From a virus: a stretch of DNA of 27,592 bases. Numbering within the stretch: position 1 is the first letter of the stretch; the number at the start of each line of letters is the position of its first letter. This document shows, one piece after another, positions 15,815-21,284 of this stretch. Location of the stretch: positions 1 to 27,592 of IMG/VR virus record IMGVR_UViG_3300042197_003465; one strand, 5' to 3'. The position numbers were made by a program, and so were the translations under genes. The notes beneath the pieces are model-generated. The model was not told the DNA's origin, made no database searches, and saw only the letters and a program-made list of their open reading frames with translations.

Positions 15815-16051
15815 ATGAAATACTTAAAAAAATTTGAAGCAGTGAGTGGCAAATCTATGAATAAAGTTTATGACTTGACACGTGGTCGTGGGAAAACTCC
15901 AGAGATTGAATCAGATCTAGAGCAAATGAAGGCAATTTTAAGTGATATTGAAGATTTTAGTGATGTTAAATTTTATATTACAACCTATTTTCCAAGACAT
16001 ATTGATATAATGATAAACAAAGATAATTGGTATCAAGAAGATAATATATAG
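15815..16051 (+). CDS. Small unknown protein with the same N-terminal tag
   Basis: A 78-residue protein starting MKYLKKFEAVSGKS. After the tag there is a basic stretch (TRGRGKTPEIES), one helix (DLEQMKAILSDIEDF) and a strand pair (VKFYITTYFPRHIDIMINK). That is half of an alpha-beta unit like those in the preceding 462-residue protein. It may be a free-standing single-domain member of the family or a shortened one. It starts five bases after the 14421 gene and ends five bases before the 16057 gene; ATG is preceded by the A-rich TAAAAGAT. Confidence 0.65.
   Translation: MKYLKKFEAVSGKSMNKVYDLTRGRGKTPEIESDLEQMKAILSDIEDFSDVKFYITTYFPRHIDIMINKDNWYQEDNI
16042..16050 (+). promoter_or_regulatory. TAATATATA box before the 16057 gene
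   Basis: Part of the exact 13-base repeat AAGATAATATATA also found at 14404-14416; six bases separate it from the ATG. Confidence 0.4.
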
Positions 16052-16056
16052 TTATA

Positions 16057-16764
16057 ATGAAACATCTACGACCATTTAATTTACTTAATGAAAATCATCA
16101 ATCTACAAAAGAAGTTGATTTAATTGTAGGAGTTATGCAAGATTTTTTAGATGATGATAGAAAGATATTATTTCGTTCATCAAATGGCGATATGAATTAT
16201 ACTGATTATGTTGATAAGAATAATAATTATTTGAATTTCAAACCTGTTATAAATAATGGAAAATATATTAGATCACAATTTAGTATAGTTTTTCAAGATA
16301 TTAAAGATTATAAAGATTTTTTATCAATGTTAAATGAAATGCAAGCAGCCATTGGTAGATTAAAAGATAGTGATTGGTCACTATATGATATGAAATTAGG
16401 AACATCAGCACCGCTTTCAAATCAGGGAAATGTTAATTTTTCTTTTTTAGCATTATATTTTTCTAAACCTGATCAAGAAATACAAGGTGGATCATTTGTG
16501 TATCCAACTAAAGAACAATTGGCAGAAGTTTTCAAAAGATGGGGGTTAGTTATTCAGGATTTAGATTGGATGGAAAGCAAAAGACCTAATGAACAAGAAA
16601 GTGAGTTGTGTGTAGAATTTTATACACAAGGCTATCGTGGAGAAGTTCCTAAAAATATTGAAGATTGTTTTGACCTAACTTGTGATAAGTTTGGATTCAA
16701 TTCTTATAACTATGACTTTGGTGAATTGAGAGTTTGGTTTATTTTTAACTTTAATTCCTTTTAA
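16057..16764 (+). CDS. Unknown tagged protein, 3' end fused to foreign DNA
   Basis: A 235-residue protein starting MKHLRPFNLLNEN, a variant of the cassette tag with L-N-E at the possible cut site. The body is alpha-beta with repeats of aromatic/acidic strands; DFLSMLNEMQAAIGRLKDSDWSLYDMKLG (about 88-116) resembles the helix-strand unit of the 14421 protein. No motif of known function is seen. The last residues, FIFNFNSF, are encoded antisense to the M23 peptidase fragment at 16741-16890, so the natural C-terminus was probably lost at a recombination junction near 16740 and replaced by chance sequence. Whether the protein is still functional is unclear. Confidence 0.65.
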   Translation: MKHLRPFNLLNENHQSTKEVDLIVGVMQDFLDDDRKILFRSSNGDMNYTDYVDKNNNYLNFKPVINNGKYIRSQFSIVFQDIKDYKDFLSMLNEMQAAIGRLKDSDWSLYDMKLGTSAPLSNQGNVNFSFLALYFSKPDQEIQGGSFVYPTKEQLAEVFKRWGLVIQDLDWMESKRPNEQESELCVEFYTQGYRGEVPKNIEDCFDLTCDKFGFNSYNYDFGELRVWFIFNFNSF

Positions 16765-16890
16765 AACAGGGTGATCATGTTCTCCAAAGCTACTGCTGAT
16801 AATGCCTTCGGCAACCGGCCAAGGTAGTTTAGATTTATTGGCTGCAAAACTGTTAGATAATTTTTGTGCCTCAGGAGTTTTTATGATGCT
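16741..16890 (-). pseudogene. Fragment of a Bacteroidetes-type M23 (EnvC-like) murein peptidase gene
   Basis: Read on the minus strand, this piece encodes about 50 residues: LSIIKTPEAQKLS, then SFAANKSKLPWPVAEG, IISSSFGEH, DHPVLKGIKVKN. This matches from memory the conserved entry into the M23 domain of Bacteroidetes EnvC-like proteins (TPEA-x-x-LS-x-x-F-x-x-NKG-x-LPWPV-x-x-G-x-I-x-x-x-FG-x-x-x-HPVL-x-GI-x-V-x-N). It stops exactly where the domain should continue with N-x-G-I-D-I, and it has no start and no catalytic residues beyond the first part. The stretch is visibly richer in G/C (GCCTTCGGCAACCGGCC on the plus strand) than its surroundings. It is a stranded piece of bacterial gene, overlapping the 3' end of the plus-strand gene and abutting the minus-strand gene that ends at 16890. 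Confidence 0.78.
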
Positions 16891-17207
16891 TAGTAAAAAG
16901 TATATTTACCATTATCATCGTGTATAACACAATACATTGAAATAGGATAAATCTTTGGAAATTCCCCGATATCTTCAATAATAAATCTACAAGAACCATC
17001 AATAATTTGAGAATTGGTTACTTTAACAGTGGCATTGTTTAAACCTTTAACAACTGTGTAAAAAATATCATCAAGTTCTGGTGTTACCTCAATGAAATTG
17101 TTTTTTGTAAGTAATTTACCTAAATAACCTTCTTCAAAATAAGATTTTCTAATAATATTATCTAATACTTCCACATTTGGGAACTCAAGTTTGATTTCGC
17201 TTTTCAT
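16890..17207 (-). CDS. Small unknown protein
   Basis: A 105-residue soluble protein, MKSEIKLEFPNVEVLDNI and so on, with a mixed alpha-beta pattern and a C-terminus HDDNGKYTFY. I do not recognise it. The C-terminus lies directly on the edge of the M23 gene fragment, so the stop may have been created by the same recombination. It starts 5 bases downstream of the stop of the next minus-strand gene (17213-17563), and the two probably form one transcript driven from 17569-17600. Confidence 0.6.
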   Translation of the reverse strand: MKSEIKLEFPNVEVLDNIIRKSYFEEGYLGKLLTKNNFIEVTPELDDIFYTVVKGLNNATVKVTNSQIIDGSCRFIIEDIGEFPKIYPISMYCVIHDDNGKYTFY

Positions 17208-17212
17208 AAAAA

Positions 17213-17563
17213 TTATAATTCTAAAAGATGTGAAAGTTTTATTTCTCGTTCTTTTTGAACAGTGAGTGGTGTTTTTTCTAAATTTGATACTTCAAATTTA
17301 TAAATCTTGCATTTATTATCTTTAGAACATTCACGAATTAACTGTATTTCAAATTTACATTGCCAGTATTTATCTTTAGAAAAATAAATCACTTCTTTTA
17401 AATCAATATTCTTAATATCAAAGTCTGCGGGAAATTTTATTTTTATACTATGAAATGTAATATTTGACCAATGAGTATTTAGTTGATTTTTAGAAATCGG
17501 ACCACAATATTCAAAAGATTTAATTACATCAAAGAATGCAGTATTTGTAAATTTTATTTTCAT
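17213..17563 (-). CDS. Small unknown protein
   Basis: A 116-residue protein starting MKIKFTNTAFFDVIKSFEY. The frame is open to 17599, but the ATG at 17561-17563 is preferred: the extra residues (MYIFNFLFIFVN) would be encoded within the promoter and have no counterpart in style. The body is beta-rich with WQCKFEIQLIRECSKDNKCKIYKFEV (about 74-99), in which two cysteines flank a turn. No known motif. A good Bacteroidetes-type promoter ends a few bases before the ATG, so this is probably the first gene of a two-gene unit with 16890-17207. Confidence 0.65.
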   Translation of the reverse strand: MKIKFTNTAFFDVIKSFEYCGPISKNQLNTHWSNITFHSIKIKFPADFDIKNIDLKEVIYFSKDKYWQCKFEIQLIRECSKDNKCKIYKFEVSNLEKTPLTVQKEREIKLSHLLEL

Positions 17564-17568
17564 ATTGA

Positions 17569-17600
17569 CAAATATAAATAAAAAATTAAATATATACAAA
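17569..17600 (-). promoter_or_regulatory. Bacteroidetes-type promoter TTTG-N20-TATATTTG
   Basis: On the minus strand TTTG (17597-17600) and TATATTTG (17569-17576) are separated by 20 bases, matching the Bacteroidetes consensus TTTG-N19/21-TAnnTTTG. The start codon at 17563 lies five bases beyond the -7 box, so the message would be leaderless or nearly so. Confidence 0.5.
17573..17580 (+). promoter_or_regulatory. TATAAATA, T4 late-promoter-like box
   Basis: An exact match to the T4 late promoter element TATAAATA, 21 bases before the ATG of the 17602 gene, in the divergent leader. In DNA this AT-rich it could be chance. AAATATATA (17588-17596), five bases before the ATG, is another candidate. 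Confidence 0.3.
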
Positions 17601-17601
17601 T

Positions 17602-18138
17602 ATGAAAATTATAGGATGTAGAATAAATTTCGGAAGCAAAAGGGAACTTTTTGAACTTTTACCAGCTACCATAGTTAGGATTATTGAATCTAACACGGAT
17701 CAAAATTTTGACTTTAAAATTCAAGTCAATGTGAATGGTAGAAATACCTCGGTTATTAAGTCATTTGGACCGGATTTTATTGGCCAAACAGATTTCGAAG
17801 TGCTACGAGGACAAACACTACCAATATTAGGTAATAGAAGCACAATTCATAAATTCGCAAAATTTAATGATAATGGAACTATAGATATTTTAGATCAAAT
17901 TCAAAATGAAGGCGCACTTCCCAGAGAATCAACTGTTAAACAATTGCAGAAAATCAGACAAGCAACTAAATCAACTACAATAGATGATAGAATTCCTAAA
18001 TTAAAAGGTGCAAATTTATCACATGAAAGAAATGTTGTTGATTCTGGTATTGAATCTTATGAAGATTTCCAAAAGAAAAACAAATCTTTTATACCTGGTT
18101 GGAATCTTAAACATCTAACTTCGCCTTATAGGAAGTAA
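17602..18138 (+). CDS. Unknown protein
   Basis: A 178-residue protein. The first 100 residues are beta-rich (KIQVNVNGRNTSVIKSFGPDFIGQTDFEVLRGQTLPILGN), suggestive of a compact barrel. The rest is basic and helical, ending WNLKHLTSPYRK. It lacks the cassette tag, a signal peptide or any enzymatic motif. It is divergent from the small minus-strand genes. It is convergent with the membrane protein gene at 18139-18483, with the two stop codons directly abutting inside a near-palindrome (GGAAGTAATTATTTCC, 18132-18147). I do not recognise it. Confidence 0.7.
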   Translation: MKIIGCRINFGSKRELFELLPATIVRIIESNTDQNFDFKIQVNVNGRNTSVIKSFGPDFIGQTDFEVLRGQTLPILGNRSTIHKFAKFNDNGTIDILDQIQNEGALPRESTVKQLQKIRQATKSTTIDDRIPKLKGANLSHERNVVDSGIESYEDFQKKNKSFIPGWNLKHLTSPYRK

Positions 18139-18483
18139 TTATTTCCAGAAAGCTTGGATAAAAACAATTGTTAAACACAAAACTAAGCAAAGTATATTCT
18201 TGGTGTTTAATTGTTCATTAAGAAAATAATGATTTAGTGCCCAGAAAACTACAATACCCATTACAAATTGTATTATTCTAAGTGACCAAGAATTTCCAAA
18301 TCCTTCAACTCCTAATCTAGTTGAGAAATAATACATTAAGGTAATTGGTATTCCAGATAGAGCAACTAAAAGTATATTTGTTTTGAAAAAATCCCATTTG
18401 AATTGTCCAAACATTTGAAACCAAGTTAGGAGTTGGGCTAAAAATAATATTAAAATACACGAAATAATTTTATATAAATTCAC
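18139..18483 (-). CDS. Four-helix integral membrane protein, GTG start
   Basis: A 114-residue hydrophobic protein with four predicted membrane spans at about 4-24, 35-53, 68-87 and 94-112. Short polar loops lie between (FGQFKWDFFKTN, STRLGVEGFGNSWSLR, LNEQLNTKN). The size, four spans and the LNEQLNTKNILCLVLCL entry to the last helix recall small drug/metabolite-transporter-like proteins, but the conserved membrane glutamate of EmrE is absent, so that is only a resemblance. The start is GTG at 18481-18483; no ATG is in frame upstream. The repeated promoter-like element (18494-18518) lies 11 bases before it. It would be placed in the host inner membrane; its role is unknown. Confidence 0.7.
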   Translation of the reverse strand: MNLYKIISCILILFLAQLLTWFQMFGQFKWDFFKTNILLVALSGIPITLMYYFSTRLGVEGFGNSWSLRIIQFVMGIVVFWALNHYFLNEQLNTKNILCLVLCLTIVFIQAFWK

Positions 18484-18493
18484 TTTTATTGTA

Positions 18494-18518
18494 GTTATTT
18501 TTAATAAATAGTTTATAT
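18494..18518 (-). promoter_or_regulatory. Repeated promoter-like element, copy 2
   Basis: Minus strand ATATAAACTATTT followed by ATTAAAAATAAC, one base longer than the copy at 5757-5784 and otherwise identical over the core. It lies between the GTG of the membrane protein gene and the divergent ATG at 18517. Confidence 0.5.
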
Positions 18519-19059
18519 GTTAAAAAGATACAAAGATTTTGTGAAGAATAGGAGTCAATATCAATTCGGATGTGTTTTAGTTGATTATAATTTTTCTAAT
18601 TGGCAACAATTTTTAGAAGAAATACTCAAAATACAAGATGATGATGTGTATGAAGTTGAAGGTCAAAATTACGGCATTGAGCCAAGGCCACACTTAACCT
18701 TATTATATGGACTTCACCAAGAAGTTTCAAACGAACAAGTGCAATCTTGTTTTACGGGATTCAATATTGATGATTTTAAAGTGCATATAAATGGCATTGA
18801 TATTTTTGAAAATGAGCAATATGATGTTATAAAATTAAATGTTGTTAAAACTCAAAAACTTGAGGAAATTCATCAAAGATTAACAAAACTTCCGAATTCT
18901 GATAAATATCCACAATATAATCCACATATAACTTGTGCTTATGTAAAAAGTGGATTAGGTAAAAAATATATACATGGTGATTATAAACACGAAATACAAA
19001 ACATTAATAAAATTGTTTATACAAGACCGAATAAATCAGAATATATTATAAATCTATGA
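18517..19059 (+). CDS. 2H phosphoesterase (LigT/2'-5' RNA ligase-like), tagged N-terminus
   Basis: A 180-residue protein with the two catalytic H-x-T motifs of the 2H superfamily in hydrophobic strands: H59-L-T61 in RPHLTLLYG and H137-I-T139 in NPHITCAYV, 78 residues apart, as expected. Members cut or ligate 2'-5' bonds, open 2',3'-cyclic phosphates, or (phage Acb1) destroy cyclic oligonucleotide alarm signals of CBASS. The first residues MLKRYKDFVKNRSQ resemble the tag of neighbouring genes, although the possible cut-site glutamate is missing. Its stop overlaps the next ATG (ATGA), so four genes to 21218 are probably translationally coupled. An RNA-repair partnership with RnlA or anti-defence activity are both possible; fold assignment is solid, substrate is not. 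Confidence 0.85.
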   Translation: MLKRYKDFVKNRSQYQFGCVLVDYNFSNWQQFLEEILKIQDDDVYEVEGQNYGIEPRPHLTLLYGLHQEVSNEQVQSCFTGFNIDDFKVHINGIDIFENEQYDVIKLNVVKTQKLEEIHQRLTKLPNSDKYPQYNPHITCAYVKSGLGKKYIHGDYKHEIQNINKIVYTRPNKSEYIINL

Positions 19060-19946
19060 AGGTAAAAAACTATTCTAAATTCCTTGAAAACCAATCACAA
19101 GAATTTTCTATTTACGATTTTTACAATTATTGTGGAGATGTAGCTTGGCATAATGTAAAACTTGATGAAGGTGAATTAAAATCTCATATAGAACATTTTA
19201 TTGGCACAGGCACATGGGATATAATTAATTCACACTTTACAAAAATATTTAATGTTTTACAATCGGTTAATATGGATTTCATAGACGCTAGAATGTATGA
19301 TATATTTGATGAATATTTAAATCACGACGTTAAATATGCAGTAAGATGTGTAGCTTATGGTGATTTTGATAGATGGGATGCAGAACCTGAACGCAGGTAT
19401 AATGGTATGATGTCAGTTAGAACGCCTGATAATCAATCTAAGCTTAGCAATATATCAAGTTTTATAAGAACATTGCTTTATCCGTGTCTTTTTTTAAGTG
19501 ATTTTAAATCTAAAAGTTTAAGTCTTCGTACTACACCAGATGAAATATATGTTAATTCAGATGAGTTTAGTATTAAGAATTTACCAAATACTAAATTACA
19601 AATTGAAGATAATTTTGAGAAAACTTGGTCATTTTCAAAATATTTGCAGTTTGCAAAGGATTTTTCACTTGAAAGATGTTTATCTGTTTCAAAATATTTG
19701 CAGTTTGCAAAGGATTTTTCACTTGAAAGATGTTTATCTGTATATAAGCCAGGTATTTTTATTAATATATCTTCAGATAAATATATGGGATCTAAAATGT
19801 CTTATAATAAAATTATAGGTGAATTTGAAGAACTTTTACCTGCTATTACGGGTGATTTAGATGTTGAAGTTATATGTATGGATAAAAAAAGACCACAAGA
19901 TATGGAAATTTATGATTTTGATGTAAAAATAATTTTGTCTATATGA
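19056..19946 (+). CDS. Unknown tagged protein with an internal tandem duplication
   Basis: A 296-residue protein starting MKVKNYSKFLENQSQ, with the cassette tag and F-L-E at the possible cut site. I do not recognise the body, which is alpha-beta with aromatic strands (YAVRCVAYGDFDRWDAEPERR). Eighteen residues, SKYLQFAKDFSLERCLSV, occur twice in direct succession near 193-230 because of an exact 54-bp DNA repeat (19633-19741). The duplication keeps the frame. ATG overlaps the previous stop, and its own TGA overlaps the next ATG. Confidence 0.72.
   Translation: MKVKNYSKFLENQSQEFSIYDFYNYCGDVAWHNVKLDEGELKSHIEHFIGTGTWDIINSHFTKIFNVLQSVNMDFIDARMYDIFDEYLNHDVKYAVRCVAYGDFDRWDAEPERRYNGMMSVRTPDNQSKLSNISSFIRTLLYPCLFLSDFKSKSLSLRTTPDEIYVNSDEFSIKNLPNTKLQIEDNFEKTWSFSKYLQFAKDFSLERCLSVSKYLQFAKDFSLERCLSVYKPGIFINISSDKYMGSKMSYNKIIGEFEELLPAITGDLDVEVICMDKKRPQDMEIYDFDVKIILSI
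19633..19741 (+). repeat. Exact 54-bp tandem duplication, two copies
   Basis: The 54-base unit at 19633-19686 is repeated base for base at 19687-19740, and position 19741 continues the match by one base. Absence of any substitution implies a very recent event or active maintenance (or an assembly artefact). It adds exactly 18 codons to the 19056 gene. Confidence 0.97.
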
Positions 19947-20632
19947 GAATTAAAAATTTCAAAACATTTGAATCAAGTTCTAAAAATTGGGGAGATATGG
20001 CTAAAAATCTTCTTTCTGGATATTCTAATATTTTAAAACAGAGTAATGATTTGCAATCACAAATTGAACAAGTTAAAGTATTGATTATTGATCTGTCGGA
20101 TATATCAGATCAAACAATATTGGAAGAACAAATGTTTGTTAAAGTGTCTGATAAAGTCAAGACTTCAATTGAAAAAGTTACAGATTCTTGGTCAAATAAA
20201 CAATGGGATCAAATAACTACTGATAAAGATGTTTTTCATACTGTTAAAAAATTAGGTTTATCAAATCATTACTTTGAGCGAGATGCTTACATAAAATATC
20301 TACAAATAAACTCATTTATGAAATTGGCTCAAAACTTTAACAAGATGTGGTTTGGTATTGATATTATATTCAGAAATTGCCAAGGTGGTCATTCACTTGA
20401 TTTTGGAAAATTTTCGGATGATGATCGAATCAAAAGAAATGAAATACTTGAAATATTTAACGAAATAAAATTAGGATTACAATCCAGAGGTTGGTCAATA
20501 AATATGCGTGGATGGGGAGATGATTATATTTTTGATGCCGTTGGTGGATTCAGTTTTGATATAATTAAAGAAGTTGATCCAACTGAAGCTAATGTTTGGT
20601 ATAAAAATAATTTTCAAGATGAAAAAGGTTAA
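19943..20632 (+). CDS. Unknown tagged protein
   Basis: A 229-residue protein starting MRIKNFKTFESSSKNW. The tag is nearly identical, also at DNA level (TTTCAAAACATTTGAATCAA), to that of the next gene (MKKVKSFKTFESK). A helical, coiled-coil-like segment (about 27-60, NILKQSNDLQSQIEQVKVLI) follows, then a mixed region with GLQSRGWSINMRGWGDDYIFDAVGGFSFDI near the end. No recognised domain. It is joined to its neighbours by an ATGA overlap upstream and a 14-base overlap downstream. Confidence 0.72.
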   Translation: MRIKNFKTFESSSKNWGDMAKNLLSGYSNILKQSNDLQSQIEQVKVLIIDLSDISDQTILEEQMFVKVSDKVKTSIEKVTDSWSNKQWDQITTDKDVFHTVKKLGLSNHYFERDAYIKYLQINSFMKLAQNFNKMWFGIDIIFRNCQGGHSLDFGKFSDDDRIKRNEILEIFNEIKLGLQSRGWSINMRGWGDDYIFDAVGGFSFDIIKEVDPTEANVWYKNNFQDEKG

Positions 20633-21218
20633 AAGTTTCAAAACATTTGAATCAAAATATCAAATATCTACTGAATTTCCAGATTTTGAAGTAGTTAAGG
20701 GTTGTTTCTATGAATTTACTGATGAAATAGGAACTTCTATACAAGATTATGATTTGGGTTATATTTTTTTTCCTTCACCTGCTAATCACCGTATATTTTC
20801 AAATTTAAATATTGATATTTTGAATACTGATTTAAGTAATGGTCAATTAGACTATCGTTCTGAACAAATACAATTCAATCATGCTGGTAGAAAAACACAT
20901 CAGAACCGACTTAAATTAATTGAATCTGGTGAAGAACCAGGATATCCATTTTATTATATACAGTTGGAAAATCATCTTTTTGAAAAAAATAAACTACCAA
21001 TTTTAATTGATTGTTTGAAAACTATGTATTTACAAACAGGATTTAGATTAATAAAAAGTTTATGGACAGAAGATTATGTCGATGATGTTTCTGGTGAAGT
21101 AGTGCAATTTTATGGATTTGAAGGAACATTCGTAAAAGTATCAGATCCGGAATATAAAAAACTTTGCCAAATATTTCAACAAGGAGGATCAAGTCCTCTT
21201 TTGACTAAACTTTTTTAA
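20619..21218 (+). CDS. Unknown tagged protein
   Basis: A 199-residue protein. The frame is open from 20574, but ATG 20619 is chosen because it gives the leader MKKVKSFKTFESKYQ, matching the preceding protein, whereas the upstream extension is antisense-free overlap with that gene. The body contains DIGLGYIFFPSP-like beta strands (QDYDLGYIFFPSPANHR), a helix PILIDCLKTMYLQTGFRLI and an aromatic tail. It ends SSPLLTKLF over a hairpin (21181-21202) before gp32. Function unknown; last member of the coupled set 18517-21218. Confidence 0.72.
   Translation: MKKVKSFKTFESKYQISTEFPDFEVVKGCFYEFTDEIGTSIQDYDLGYIFFPSPANHRIFSNLNIDILNTDLSNGQLDYRSEQIQFNHAGRKTHQNRLKLIESGEEPGYPFYYIQLENHLFEKNKLPILIDCLKTMYLQTGFRLIKSLWTEDYVDDVSGEVVQFYGFEGTFVKVSDPEYKKLCQIFQQGGSSPLLTKLF
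21181..21202 (+). terminator. Possible terminator overlapping the end of the 20619 gene
   Basis: AAGGAGGA (21181-21188) pairs with TCCTCTTT (21194-21201), with one G-T pair, around the loop TCAAG, and a short T-run is part of the 3' arm. It lies 16 bases before the stop codon and would separate the cassette from gp32. Confidence 0.4.
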
Positions 21219-21239
21219 CCCACAAAGATATAATATTTA

Positions 21240-21261
21240 ATTGAAACATAAAAATTTCAAT
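21240..21261 (+). promoter_or_regulatory. Hairpin in the gp32 leader, possible autoregulatory site
   Basis: ATTGAAA (21240-21246) pairs perfectly with TTTCAAT (21255-21261) around CATAAAAA. An unpaired A/T-rich stretch runs from there to the ATG at 21285. T4 gene 32 mRNA is self-repressed by gp32 binding from a structured element into an unstructured A/U leader; the layout is similar, but no pseudoknot partner is visible. TATAAT (21229-21234) just upstream may be the promoter -10. Confidence 0.35.
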
Positions 21262-21284
21262 AATAAAAAAAATTAACGGCAATT

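Noticed and set aside
17564-17599. Longer start of the 17213 gene (MYIFNFLFIF...)
   Set aside because: The extra 12 codons overlap a good promoter; the short hydrophobic run comes from an AT-rich leader and is too short for a signal peptide.
18132-18147. Near-palindrome at abutting stop codons as a terminator
   Set aside because: The stem is only about four reliable pairs with mismatches and no T-run; recorded as a convergent junction only.
19633-19741. CRISPR-like repeat
   Set aside because: Only two directly abutting copies with no spacer, inside a coding sequence.
19540-19818. Overlapping plus-strand ORF of 92 codons containing the tandem repeat
   Set aside because: It is a frame-shifted shadow of the 19056 gene; the 54-bp repeat keeps all three frames open, which explains its length.
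20574-20618. Longer start of the 20619 gene
   Set aside because: The later ATG gives the leader shared with the preceding protein; the extension lies within that gene's coding sequence.
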